In this document: positions 14,001 through 27,199 of the stretch, piece after piece
Numbering within the stretch: position 1 is the stretch's first letter
Layout: each line of letters opens with the position of its first letter
Origin: Anopheles merus
Lineage: Eukaryota > Arthropoda > Insecta > Diptera > Culicidae
DNA: 64,000 nt
Reading direction: 5' to 3'
NCBI RefSeq assembly: GCF_017562075.2
Contig: NC_054082.1
Coordinates: forward strand, 9,625,050 to 9,689,049
Notes under the pieces: model-generated
Databases searched by the model: none
The model's input: the letters and a program-made list of their open reading frames with translations, nothing else
What the model was told of the DNA's origin: nothing
Made by a program: the position numbers and the translations under genes

Positions 14001-17000
14001 TTGGCTGCTGTGCATTTCATCGCCAGCATTATTTGTTTATTAGTTGCTGTCGAGGATGGTCGCTGAGCTTCGCTACTTATATTGTTTGTGTGTGAGTGTG
14101 GTTTTCCGTAAGCGATTGCGTTGAGTAGTAGCGCCAAAAATGCGCAGACTCAAAGTTAAGACAAAGGTCTGTGCGGTGGTGCTACACAAAAAGATTTGAA
14201 AATTTAGAATTTACGGAACTACTAGCATATAGGTTATGTTTCAAGATTAAAATAAGTTTCAGTTAAAGTCCGAAAAGACCAAACCAAAGTGACAGCAAGA
14301 TTTAGCGCTTGTGTCTCATCCAAAACTGCAAAACAAAACCAACAAAATCAGCTAAGTTTAAGCGTAACACATGACAGCAAATATTTGATTCGTTTAAACA
14401 AAACCTAGGATTTTGTTTCAGCTTGCTCCGCACCACAGTAACAGCAATATAGAGAAACACAAGCTCTTGCGTTTGATAACTAAGACACAAAAGATTGCTT
14501 TGCCTTTTCCATTCCATTACAATGGACAAACAAATGTATCCCAAAAGCGAGCGACAAAGCACTCAGTTCCATCCAGTGGCTGAGTAATTTAGCATCGTCA
14601 GTCAGCCGAACAAAAGAAAACACTTGCTTGCACTTGATCAGAATTGGTTTTTGAAGTGAAACTGAAACAGTGAGGTGGATCATCGAAGCCTCGAAGGCAC
14701 CTTTACGCTGTTCTACGGAAGTGCTACCAACGAAGACAAGGCGCCGTGTGAAGACTATTGGTAGAGCGAATGAATCAGGGAAGGTAAGGAGAAAAATAAG
14801 ATCAAACTTAAAAGCAGCAAACGAAAATGCACGATTCTTCTTTCTACCATTTTTACAAAGCCATACACACACATACATATAAATACGCTCTTCACAGCGT
14901 TGGTGTTGTTTGTTTATTGTGTTGCTTGAGGGGAGTCGCCCATCCATCATTTTGTTGCAGGCAGATATTATTTTTGGCAGCTTCGTCACACACTGCCCTG
15001 GCCCTGGGCTGATGATGATGATACTGATGCTGATGATGTTGTTTCGAAGTCGATGGAAACAGAGCAATTAGCGTAGCCGAATGCCTTTTCGGCCTAGCCT
15101 TTGAGATGAGCCAGCTGAGAGTGAAACTCGCAAAAGGCAAGCATTGCCAACGCTACGAAAAGACAAAAATCGCACATTCGGCTTGGACGCGCCCAGCAAG
15201 GTTACGACGAAAATGTCGGCAGCTGCTAAAAATACATCAAAAAACCGTGCCAGACCGTCAGGGGTGTGTACCGGGTGGCTTATTGTGTAGTGTGATTGGT
15301 TCTGTTTGCGAGCTGCCGAGAGTGTTTGATATTTTGTATCGTTTCACGGGCGGAGAGGCTACAGCGTAAACAAAACGGTTTGTAAACTAACAATCCGGCT
15401 CGGTAAAATGGTATGTCAAGGAGTTATGTTAAGGAAGGGTGGGAAGTGCTCGTCTAAATATGAATCGTAAAGCGGTTAAGTGTCATAGCCATCCCAAAAC
15501 AGTTCGTGAAAGTGTGCAAACTGTTTCGAGATAAACATTAGATACGCATTGATATGAAAATTCTGCTCTTGCGTCCTCGGTAATTGTACAATGGCTTGCA
15601 TAATGACAACTAGGCTTATTCATAACAAACACACTGCTAACTAGGTATGAAATATGTATGAGCCCCGTAAAAAACATAGAAAAATCTATTCTTAATGATC
15701 GAAAACCTCACACAACACCTCCTTGTCGCTTATGCCTGGCCGTGAATGCACCTTTAAGCACTCACCCAACCAAGCTAACTGCCCAAGTACGCGTGATGGT
15801 CGAGCTCGACCGTTCAACAAATAATGACGATCCAAGGAAGAGGAAAAAAAAGATTATGAAATAAATCGAATTTAAAAACTTTCCCTCATTGCTAATGAAA
15901 ATTAATGCAAAACTCAACGAACCGCAATGTAAATTAGGATTCATGAGTCGGCAGTTCTGCATTCACGCGTTCACGGGCACACCGGGCGCGCTATGGAATG
16001 GGACCAGGAATTCATGAGTTGCCCCCGTAGGGTACGGCACGCTGCCGTCGAGCGAGTGGGTAGTACCATTTTGCCCCCGTGTGACTCCACCGATGGCTGG
16101 ATGGATGGGTGTTGTTGATCTTAACACCCCGGTTCGGTTTTGGAGCGGGGCGGTGCTGGAATTCATCAACGAAAGCGACTAAGGGAACATGCAAATATGA
16201 CACTGCGGTGCGTGGGAATGGTTTTCCATCTATAAGAGAAAAAAAACACGATCCTCCCGTGGGAGAGAGAGAGCGGTCTTAGCGTTCATTAGCTAGCAGA
16301 CGTACTGACGGGTTGGGTTGGGTTCATTTAGATGAAGGGGTTTCGATTTGAGTGTTTGCGGGTACAATCCAATTGGAAGGTAAATGAACATTGACGCAGC
16401 TTTGCATTGCCGTTTGGACGCATGGAGCCGTTTTTTGCTGCCTATAATTACACTAATCACGTGTTTTGCTGGGCTTCCCAGTGCAGAAGGGTGCGGTGCT
16501 ATTGCGCCGATAATTGTCCGACCGGTGGGTCGATAGCAAGTGGGAAGATGTTGGGTTAAAAGCGTTGTTTGGTGGGCATTTTCAAGATAATTATCGAGCG
16601 GTCGTAATTACAAGTGTTGTGTCCCGTCCAGGGGTTTGAATTACAGCACAAACTGCAATGTAGTAAGGGACTTTTATTATTTGCGTACCCTTTTATGGTA
16701 CCATAACCAGTTTCAAGTAAATATTTTATAGAGCTCTGTGGTGTTTCAAATCCAAAGAATTTTTAATGGAGTAAAGCTAATGTTTGTGGATAAAGCTTTA
16801 TAATCTTGTTCGTAGTAAAAATACATTGCTCGTGTAAAACTCGTGGTCATCGAAAAATCCCTCCCTGCCATCGGTATCAGACGCAAAATGTGTGTACACC
16901 ATGCTACCCTGCAATCAAGGTGCGATCATAGTTTAACGGGCTTTTCCGTTTTCCACAGGGTGGCAGGTTTTCGCGTGACTAGGCTTTCGTGTTTGATGGT

Positions 17001-20000
17001 GGCGGGCTGTAGAAAATCACGAAATTGATTAGTTATGTTAGGCTGCCGTTTGATGTACTGAGCCATAAACCACTCAAGTGATAATATGGAAGATTGAGCG
17101 CGTATAAGGCACGATAGGCAGCTATTATCGGGGAGGTGATGGACAGTCGATATGTGTGATAAAAGAATGGAGTTGAAGTAGGAAAAACTGAACCAACAGT
17201 GCTCGAAATATTTAATAATGTTCAAAAATTTGACATGTCGGTGGCTTGAACTAATTTTCCTCGTTGGCATTAAATAAACTTCCATTGCAATAACTTTTCT
17301 CTGCATTTCGGCACCAGACGATAACAAAGCCGCATTGTGCCACGTGTTAAAGATACGCTTTTCGGTAGCTTACTTCAGCCGCACGTGCTATTGTGTACCG
17401 AGAATGCCCTGCTGCAAGCGGTTTCAGGGGTGTGATACGGTGAAATGTTACTGCACATGGTAATTTCGGGAAACGTCTAGATGGGTGATGGATGGAAAAC
17501 AAGCACACAACATTTCGCCCAATCCCTGCAGGCATCGGTGGGGTGGATCGAATGGACCAGGACTGAAAACAAGCCCCAGTGTGGGGCGACCATGCAGTCG
17601 GTTCCGACGTGCCGCACCGTAATGGATCGTTGTGCAGCCAGTCACATGGCAAAGGTGGTAAAGAGTCCTTCGGGGTAGCGTCATTATGTGGGAACCGGAA
17701 GCAAAAACAACCGGAAACTGATGAGTGGCGTCTGTTGCAACAACGCTTCGGGAACGAATCGACCGTACCGAGCGATATTCACTCCGGTGGCTTTAACGGT
17801 AGCTAGCTGCTGGATGCTGGCATGAACACTTTTGACGTAATTTAATATTGCATTATAAGAATTAGGGTAAATTAATAGCGACATATTTTACCGCTAAGAA
17901 AATATTGAAATTATTGCCAAACAGGGACAAAGTATTTACTTTTTACAACGAATTACAACAGTTTCAACCTTATTACATGAATTTAGAACGTTAAGTAGAA
18001 CAGTGCAGATAATTCAATGTCAAACCCACCGAATCTCCGCTTCGGACGGAGCATTGTGCTGAAGGGGGCCGATGGGTTGACACAGAGTACGGAAAAAAAA
18101 CCCACGCCTCCGTCAGAGAGCAGTGATATTTTTAGACCATCCGAATGATGTGCGATCTTTCGCCTGCTTGAACACAACAGTAGAATCGCGTCAATGTCGC
18201 GAAACCGCACGGGAGGCTGGTCACGGTGGAAGGTTTTTCAATTTCCCTCAGAGAGTAGATATTATTAAATTTATGTGGATACAAAATACGAAACAATATG
18301 GTGCCTTTTTTACTTTTCAAAACTTTTCAAAACACATATAAAAGCCATCAGTATGTGATAGTCCTGCTTTAGGATTTTTATTCCGTGGAAAATGGAAAAT
18401 AAATTGCATTAATTCTACCTTAATGCTTTCCTGTTGTGTTTGTAAAATGTATAGATTATTACATCAACATTATTATGCATATACACACACACGGATACAC
18501 ATAACAACGATGTATTTGCCACCATTATCAAGGACGGGTAAGTTTCTGCCTTTGTTTCAACCGTCTCTTTCAGGCTCATGCACTTAAACATGAGCAAGCT
18601 GATGAAAATTTAAACTTTGCTGCATTGAAGCTTATTCACAGCCTCCCTGGGTTGAGATTCGTCGAATGTGGTCGTATCGATTCTGGTTTGCTAGTGTTTG
18701 TGTGTGTATTTGTATGTTTTTCGGTGCAGTGTAAGGGTAGAACTTACGTCTTCAATGTAGAACCAGCATGTACGCTGCTTGAAACTGCACTGTATTATTC
18801 CTATGTAAAGCTGCTCGTTACGGACGGGATAAACATTGCACAAACTGCACCGAACGGTCGCACCACACGGTTTAATTGGATCCACTCATCACATTGCACA
18901 CTACACACACACACACCACACCAAGCAAAAACACCTAAAATCACCTAATCCTCTGCGAATCAATTGTAAGGATGAAATCCTTTTTCCGACAATCGAACAA
19001 CGGTTGAACACTTTTACCTATACGCACAAACAAAAGCACACACACTTTTATTGGCGACGAATGGTAGCGGTAGCATCAAGTTGCCAAAAAGAGGGAAACC
19101 AGCGTTACACATCCCAAACCATTGTTGTGACACCTCCGTTCACCCTCACGAACCGTGCCACGAAAAGGGTCACACAATAAGGGTCACGAAGCAAACTGGT
19201 CACTACCGCATCATCAATCGCAGCCGTCGGCGTATAAGCCTCGCGTCGCACACAAACATCGCAGAGACGAACAGACACACGCACGCCGCTACTTTCACTT
19301 TGCCACCATACTGGCACACTGCGGTAAAACTCACTGGAGACAAGCTTCCAAAATTTTCACAGAAGGAAACAAAAAACAAAAAATAATAAAGAGGAAACAC
19401 CGCAGTGGTACGCGCTGGTGCGAGCTTTCCTTCGGGCAGGCGAGGTTACCGGATCAACTTGTGCTGCGCTGGAAGGGTGGTTTTTGTTCACCGTTTGTTG
19501 TTGCTACTGCTTCTTGTTGCACTTCTTTAGCTGGTATTCTTTTTTTCTGTTTTTAGTGTGGGGTGCCTTTCGCAAAACCCTCTGCACGAAAGGCGTCCAA
19601 CCGTCTGCTGGTTTATCTGCAGTCTGCAGAGTTGGGTTGTTGCGTGCGCGCGCGACAGAGAGAGAGAGCGAGAGAGGGAGAGCGAAAGCTATCCTGCGAG
19701 AACGGGAGCAAGATACGCGTCACTGGACCACCGAGCCGAGCGACCTGGAAGCTAGGCAATGGCCACCTCTGGGTCGCCCCGTCGGTCGGCTGGTGTGTTG
19801 TTACGCATCGTACCGCGAACGGTGCAGAATTCACCTGAACGACTCAACAAATCGATCGCACCGTAGTGTTAGGGTGAATGTGGGTGTGTGTGTGTGTTGG
19901 TAGAGCTGCGACCAAATGCAATCGTTACGATGATGGACCCAAGGTGTACGCGCGCACACGTGTCCGCGTCTAATTGGCACGAGCACACTTTTGCAACTGA

Positions 20001-23000
20001 AACATTCTGCTCCGATTTTGGTCGGTCTCGAGACTTCAAAATACTGCAACGTCTCCCTGCGTTCCGCATGCTTTGTTTGCGGTCAGCTGAGCTGCGGAAG
20101 AGAAACATGCTGACGAGAGCTGCGAGAGCGTTTGAGAGCGAGTGCGCTGGCGGATACGCGCGTACCGGTGAGCGGTGAGAGTAGCGTGCCGTTACGCATC
20201 GAGCGGTCGGCATGGGATGGAGGCGCCTGGTGAGTGACTTGCGTTACAAAAAACCGGCACAACAGCGGAACGATGGGACAGGCACTCTAGATATTTTACA
20301 TTTGCCGGCAAGTTATTTTGTTCCCCCCTCATGGGCCTCCACCCGCACGAGCAGGGGTGTGAGTGTGTGGGTGTGTGTGTATTGCGTTACGTTGTTTTGT
20401 TAGCGTATACGGCACGCGTAGTGCCACGCGGTTGGATGAAGAAAACATCGCAGAACCGCTATTTTAAGATGAGCTATTTATTCAGGATTGTTTTCGATGC
20501 GCCGGGGGTGAAATTGGTAAGCAAACAAAGATGAAGCTACTTTGCTGGAAAGGGATACAGACATCACCGCATCCTGAAGAGATTTTTAAAACGAACCCAT
20601 GACCTGATGGTTCTTGTTAAGTGAGATTGATAGGCAAATAAATCAATTTTAGTTTCAATAACCAAATGGAGTCGTATGGATATTTTTTTGTGTTGTATAT
20701 TTCTTTATGTTTTAGTTTTATTTTAGTGGTTCGTGTTATAACCATTTGTCTGAGAAAATATAATTTTAATCTGAAAATTCAAAATTGATTTATCTTCGCT
20801 GAGCCGAACAATTACTCTCCGTTGCTGAAGGTACATTTTAATGCTTTTGCCATATGGGTTCTTTGCTTGCACAAGTCATGCTGGAATTTAGAGCACGTGT
20901 GAAAAGGAAGAAAGGTGACATGCCATCTTTTTGCGAAGAGATATTCGGAAAATGTTGATCCTAAAAGTGACACAAAGTGTTATTTTGAACATACCAAGAT
21001 GTGCTGTGTGGTGCCTGGTTTGGGCGCAAGTAAATTCGTTCCTCTCACTTAGGAGAAACGGAGAAGCTAAAACTTTTTCGAAAAGAAAAAAAAAGCATTT
21101 ACTTCAAGCTTTTCGTTGGCTACCATTTTGGAAGAAATGTTTCCCCATTCAGATTGAAGCGATACACTTGTTTCGGTAAGCCATTAGGGGGACTTTTGCT
21201 GCTGCTGTTTTTGCTAAGGAAAAGAAAACAGCTGCCTTGAGATGGCTTTTCGCTTGGAGAGGAAGCATCGTTCGCTGGCTTCTTGCATGTGCCGTGGGGA
21301 AATATGTCATAACACTGACGTCACACTGCTGCAAGCGTACACACACGTTTGGGCGCTCGCCAGTGAGTGTGAGCGCTTCGCGGTGAGCTTTCGGGTTGAG
21401 TGTAACTCACAGTTTGAAAGTTGTACGGGAAGGCATTGCTTTAGTAAAACAAAGTACTGCATTTGCTGGAGCGATGAGTGTTGTTTGGGAATAGTTTTTC
21501 TCAACTAAATCACCAGTTTTGTGTTTAAGCTCTCCGTAAACTCTCATTTGCTGTTCATCTCTCTCTTGATACCCGATTTGTTCATCATTTACTTGTTTTT
21601 AGTCGCTTTTCTCACCGTTTCTCTACAGTGCGACTTGTTTTGGGCACGTTGCTATTATCCTTTCCGTTATTTCCTATCTCTGAAGCGGATGTTTTTCTTT
21701 TAATGGGGGTTCCTTCCACGATGCTATCAAAGCTGTGTAGTGTACTATAGACAAAAAAGGTGGAAGATACGCTTAAAGATTGTAATAATATCATCAAAAA
21801 TGCTCTCGTGCAATACAAAAAAAAGAATCAAAGGCTCAAATATTTTACCAGCCCATCAAGCTAATGATAATGGTCATCAATTAAACAGCATAAAAACATC
21901 GCCATTTACTAAAACCATTCTTATTTAACTCTTCAATTTTGCGTAGCTGGTGAAGAAAAAATAAATAAAAATAGCTACCTGTTTCATCCCATTCAAACAC
22001 TTCCACTGGCCACGATAGAATCCCGTCGATTGAGTTAGTTTCGTGGAAATCGGCTAGAGGTAGTACTTTTACCTCTAGCGCCAAGAAGTTTATGAACTTT
22101 CCATTGGCGCACAGGACAGAGATCTGTTTGTTTGTATTCCCTTGGTTGACGTTTTGCTCGTCGCTTTAGCGAGGGGATTCCTAATTGGTGGAAGTTTTTC
22201 GACGGAAATCCTTTGCTAAGTGCCATACTTTTCGATTCGGATTGGGTTGAGCAATGGAAATGGGCCGAAGTTCAAGACAGTTGCTCTGCTCGAGTGGTTC
22301 AGCAAATTTATTAGCCTCACTTCAGCGCCACTGTTGAATCATTTTCATTATCACTTCAGCTGTGTTTGGGTGCGCTCGCGTAAGGAATATCACCAGCGGC
22401 ATGACACGCCGGTGTGAGTACGGGGTTTTTTTCCGCCGGCTCCCCGCTAGCTTTTCATTTAAAGCACTTACTGTCTTCCCTTATTGAGATTTTGCTCTCC
22501 TTATCCTAGTTGATAGGCTTAGCATGATTGACAGCACAGCTTGGGGTGTGTCAAAAGAGAAAGATTTTGGATAACAAGAAGGAAGATTGCTTCAAATTTC
22601 GTGTTTAAAGTCATCTGTTAATAATCGTTTGTGAGAAGCAAAGCCTTTGGCAGGTCGTATAATTCATCAAGGATGACATTAGCTCTGCTTATAACACGTA
22701 TAAAGCGAAAAATAAGTAATATTTGTTTATCTTAGTAATAATAATACGATAATATTTCAATGAATGTGTAAAGAAAAATAGTTTTTATTGTGAGGTTGTT
22801 TTATTTTCATAGACATCATCATCTCTAAATATAGGACAAGAATGGGATGGAAATATCAAGAATAAACATAAAATAAAAACAAAACAATCATGTTTCACCC
22901 AACCCATTTACGGACTGGAACAACTGAAGCAAACATTGTATTAGATGAAAGCAACGGTAGATAATTGCATTAAAGTGCTTCGGCTGTGCTTGACATTGAA

Positions 23001-23690
23001 AACATGGTTTGCGGTCATTGAGTTGTTCAGGGGAAACGAAAGTGGAGAACAATCGTGATGGTATTTGGTTTAAAGTATTGATCGTACAAATACGTTAACC
23101 CATTCTATGTACAATGGAACAGTATACGTAGTAATAATATAGTGAATATTTTACATGCACATGCTTTGTTTAAAAGAACCATAGCAATTTGTTTATTATT
23201 TGTCCGTGTATAAGTACATACAAACTCAATAATAAAATGAAAACAACCAAATACAATAAGCAAAGTTGAAACCCGGTCCAATATTTACTATTGTTGAAAC
23301 CTTCCGTAAAGCCAAATGCTATGCAATCACAGAATCTTAGCAGGATATGTGCTTCACTCGAAAGCTGTTTAGAAGGAAACATGAAAGCTTCGTGCTATAA
23401 GCTTTCGCTTTAAGGAAAGGAGCTTTTTGACATAATGTCGATCTGTCATATACTTTTGTGAGATTTGCTATTTTCACAATAGATGGTGTTAGCAACAAAG
23501 TTGCGCTCTGTTCTATTGTGATAGAACAATTTGATAGCTTTTTTGTATCAGATTTGGTTGTTAACGTCTAATAAAACGGGGTTCCAATGTTTTATTTTTT
23601 GCGTTCGAAAACGTTGCTTTTTTTAATGTTTTTATATTGATGGCTTTGTGAGAAAGAGGCTGGTGTTTCTTTAACTAAAAATAGTTTTCA
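11059..23690. other. No supported gene; intergenic or intronic DNA
   Basis: No exon can be supported. Locally GC-rich islands lie at about 13640-13990 and 19400-20250. The latter carries a GA-rich tract at 19654-19684 and looks promoter-like. Within it, a short open start ATGGGATGGAGGCGCCTG at 20212-20229 runs into a GTGAGT donor, but six codons prove nothing. The 195-codon minus frame at 14480-15067 has no domain, and such lengths are expected by chance in 64 kb. Confidence 0.45.
19654..19684. repeat. Imperfect GA-rich tract
   Basis: GAGAGAGA interrupted by CG and GG. GAGA tracts are frequent in insect core-promoter regions, and this one sits in a GC-rich island (about 19400-20250). A regulatory role is only suggested by context. 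Confidence 0.6.
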
Positions 23691-23715
23691 TATTTATTAT
23701 ATTTTTAATTATGCT

Positions 23716-23721
23716 TTTATT
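23716..23721 (-). terminator. Polyadenylation signal AATAAA
   Basis: TTTATT on the plus strand is AATAAA on the minus strand. It starts 28 bases after the stop codon of the minus-strand exon at 23749-23965. This spacing is typical for compact insect 3' ends and supports that exon being 3'-terminal. Confidence 0.4.
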
Positions 23722-23748
23722 CCTTTCGGTAAATAAATTAGCACAGCA

Positions 23749-23965
23749 CTAATATTGGCAGATTGTGTGCACGTCGCTACGTTGTACACAGTTCGCACCG
23801 GTAGAAAAGATATCCTGCCAATCATCCAAATCACGATGCCCATCGTTAATGTGACCCTCGAGCGCTCCATCCCGCTGAATGACGCACGGTGCCAAATCTT
23901 TGCACTGTCTCGAATCAACTGGTTGTTGATTGCTAGCCTTCAATATGATTGAATTGTGCGTCGTC
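23749..23965 (-). CDS. Probable 3'-terminal coding exon, Cys-containing protein of unknown family
   Basis: Reading minus, a pyrimidine-rich acceptor (CCTCTTACCTTTAG) at 23979-23966 is followed by one base and 71 open codons to a TAG at 23751-23749, then AATAAA 28 bases later. The peptide has four cysteines, in QCKDLAPC, ANC and TIC, and an acidic stretch (INDGHRDLDDWQDIF) before the C-terminal ICQY. Codon use is balanced, unlike the AT-rich flanks. The intron before it is phase 2. I do not recognise the family; the cysteines would suit an extracellular domain. A competing plus-strand reading (frame 23755-23952 with GTAAGA at 23972) fails because every plus frame meets a stop before that donor. 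Confidence 0.4.
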
Positions 23966-23971
23966 CTAAAG

Positions 23972-24841
23972 GTAAGAGGTGTGGCAGGAACCGGTCTGAA
24001 CTTTCTCTGTACCTTGCTGAGGAAATTCTTAAGCCAATAAGCCTGCCACCGCCTGCTTTGGCACTCGATTAAATATTGATTCTACCAAAAGGGGTAGTGG
24101 AATGCTTGGAAAATTGTAAGCGAACGGCCGTTTGGCAAAGCCGGCTAAGCTGTAGGCGAAAATTCGACGGCCGGAAATAATCAGAAAGTCTAATCAATCA
24201 ATTCGACCTACATCTTTTTGGGCTAGCAGACTGTCGAGCCCGGTGCGGCGACATGATTGAAGAAGTTTTTCAGCGCCAATCAGAGATGGAAACGGATTGC
24301 TTTATTGTTTGCTACCGGTTGATGAGACGAAAGGGGTGACCGGGGCTTAATAATGCTGCTCGGAATTGAATCGATAAAAAAAAGTTGGAAACTGTTGTCG
24401 ATTTCCCCGGAGGCGGTAGGCGTTTCGGGGCGATTTGAATGCGAAATGTTGGCAGCGTCAAAAGGTTTGCTTTGGTTTACAATTATTTCATTGGACTCGT
24501 TGGTTCTTTGTTCGAAAACATCGCCCAAAAATGAAATTTTTAATTGATTTTGGATCTAAAACACATTGAAATAATACACAAACAATACAATACACCTTGA
24601 CAAGGTGCGTTTAATTAATTGTACCACACCTTTGGCAGGGAAAAGTGAAGCCAGTATTACCTCAATTACATGGCCAACTTGCTGAGCAAATTAATTTGCT
24701 GCAAGCAAATGGTGGCCCATTCACAGCCGTAACACGACGTACCCTTTTTGGGGGGGAGTGAAAATTGATTCACGACTGGTGCCGATTGCAACAAGCGCTT
24801 AGCCGGTATCAAAAACCAATTTATCAGACAATGAAAGCCAG
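23972..24841. other. Putative intron between two minus-strand exon candidates
   Basis: About 870 bases separate the acceptor of the exon at 23749-23965 from a strong minus-strand donor at 24847-24842. Nothing in between looks coding; an 82-codon minus frame at 24280-24528 has no domain or splice support. Confidence 0.3.
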
Positions 24842-24847
24842 ACTTAC

Positions 24848-24900
24848 CATGTGCGCGGGACGTTGGGTGTGTGTTTCTGCCGTTCCTCGGTCCCGCACAT
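24848..24900 (-). CDS. Candidate upstream exon joined to the 23749-23965 exon
   Basis: On the minus strand an ATG at 24900-24898 opens 17 codons (MCGTEERQKHTPNVPRT) plus two bases, then a perfect GTAAGT donor. The phase (2) matches the terminal exon, giving a Trp across the junction. An in-frame TAA lies upstream. The resulting product of under 90 residues would have no signal peptide, which sits poorly with a Cys-containing extracellular protein. An alternative reading starts at MPCAGP in another frame, but its phase does not match. This is a weak model. Confidence 0.2.
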
Positions 24901-24986
24901 GGCATTTAGTCTCGTCTCCTCGGGTTAGTGCCCAACATGGTACCGTACACACAAAACAGCTTCTTTATTTGCTATCGTAAACCGTT

Positions 24987-25001
24987 GGGGGGGGGGGGGG
25001 G
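24987..25001. repeat. 15-base poly-G run
   Basis: Uninterrupted G run. Such runs can form G-quadruplex-like structure and are error-prone in assemblies. Confidence 0.95.
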
Positions 25002-27186
25002 TCCATGGTACGATCCTAGCGTGTGCATGTGTGTAATTGTTTGTTTTATTAGTTTAGTCACACCATTCATGCGCTTAATTTCAGCTCACCATTAAAGTGG
25101 TTGGCCCCAGTCAGCTAGCAGTTTGTAGCTTTGCCGCACCGAACGTCAAACACGGAGGCTGAACGCTGTTTTGTGAAATGTTTTGCGTTGTTTTATTTAA
25201 ACACACTTCTCGCACGCACCCTTCGGTCGTGCCACTGCCGTATGGTTTAGCCTTAATCGGAGCCTGCACACTGGGTGCACTCTTGCAGTGCAGTGTGTGT
25301 GTGTGCGCTCAATCGGTGACAGTGGATAAGAATGGAGCTGTTAGCGCTGCAACCCGTTCAAGCGTGCCGCTGGCAAAATGAAGCTATAAATTTTCACCAT
25401 GCACTGGCGTGTGTGCTTGTGTTTGTGTATTTGCGTTTGGTTTGGTTAGCAGGAACATGCAAAATTGGTCATAAATTTGTGGCACCAATAGAGTCATTAG
25501 TATCACCCGGGGCGTGTGTTGTTTTAAACCCATTCTTCTAAGGTAGAAATAATTAGGCATGTGAAGTTGTGGAACAAGCTACCGGCGATGCACAAAATGA
25601 ACGATTTAGTTTTGTTATTTAAAAAAAACTACATATTCAGCATATAAAGCACAACGCTTAATGCAAGAAACGATTTAGTTTATCTTTTTCGCACACACTC
25701 CACTGGATTGAGGTTAACAAGCTGTAAAGTTTCTTTTAGAAGCAGATAAAATTGAATGCATCGTCGAGAATAGGGAGTGATTTTCGAAAAAAAAATGCAA
25801 CTCCTATCATCATCCACCGAGACAAACCTAGCTGCCAACTCGTTCAACCTATCTGATCCCGCAAGCCGTCCCGAATTAAACGTCACTTAAGGCGTGCTAT
25901 CGCGGCGAGCCCGTGCATCGTTTTGCTGGAAGCTTGCGTGGAATTTTAAGTTTCCGTTCCGTCTTCTGGGCAACGGGCCAAATCTAATGGCGACAAGTTT
26001 TGCTCTTCTTCACTCATGCTGCGAGGTAGAGGAACTGCGGGCTACGATGTTCACCCGGCACGCTCAAACGCTGCTGCTACAGTTGGCAGACGTGAAATCG
26101 AATTTGTGAGACCTTTTAAATCACTACCACACGCCGTGGGTGGGTAAAAAAGGTGCTGCCGTGAATGAAGCATGCATGGCGCAATTTCAGGAGTTGTAGG
26201 TAAAAATAAGCTTTTAAAATTAAAATAATTTTAGTTAAAAATTGGGTTTTTGATAACCTTGGTATAAGCTTGTACAGACATACATTGGCTAATTGGCTTT
26301 GGATTACGAATTTAGCAGACAATTTTTCTATACATAAAAAGGATCACCACATACATCAAGGCACGATGAAACAAGCAGTGAGCATATATTATGATTTACC
26401 CGGCCTTGGGATGGGACAGCTTACAACTTACTCCAGACGATATGGCGAAAGTTTCAACCTCACATTCATACCCAAGTCGCTGCAAAGTCCCCACCGTGCG
26501 GGCAAGTTTGCCACAAATCTTGCGCTTAGTTCGGGGCAGTTGTGTTTCAATGATGATTTATGCCAACCCGCCTGAAAGGTTTGAGGTTTATGGTGTCAGT
26601 CTTCATACGGTGAAGAAAGGTCCTGCCACAACCACCTTCCACGCATTGGGTAGAAGAACTTTGCAAGAGGATACGGTCCCGTTCCGTTCGAACCCCATAA
26701 TCTATGGACTTTGGGTGTTGTGGAACGTCACGGCTCAGAAAAACACACTGGTTGAGGGTAAACCCACCGTGAAGTGAGACGGCGACAGGGCAGGAAATAA
26801 CGCTCACCCAACAGGGCAGAAGAGTACCCACCCATAAACATCCCCCCGCGCACGAGATTCTCGCCCCCCGTATCGCAGGGCAGAGCGTACTGAACTTAAA
26901 AGCTGATAATCACATTGTAAACTCAACAACGTCAACGTTCGTTTTGCCAGTGACTTACGGCACACCGGGCAAACCCGGCAAGGGGCCGGCCGGCTATAGA
27001 GCTGTTGCTATAGAGCGTGCCCACACTCGTCAGAGCATATGTTTGCATAAGCCTGACAGCTGGCCGGACCGTGCAGCCCGACTCGCACTGATCTTGTTTG
27101 CAGTTCATGCAGAAAAGTCGCTTTCCATCAGTGCACCCCACCGAACGGCACAGGGCGTAGAGAGCGTAGCAAACCCGATGCAAACC

Positions 27187-27199
27187 GGGGGGGGGGGGG
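27187..27199. repeat. 13-base poly-G run
   Basis: Uninterrupted G run inside a GC-rich island. Confidence 0.95.

Noticed and set aside
14480..15067. 195-codon minus-strand frame, the longest of the window
   Set aside because: It has no recognisable domain or gene-like neighbours. With thousands of frames examined in 64 kb, one of this length is expected by chance.
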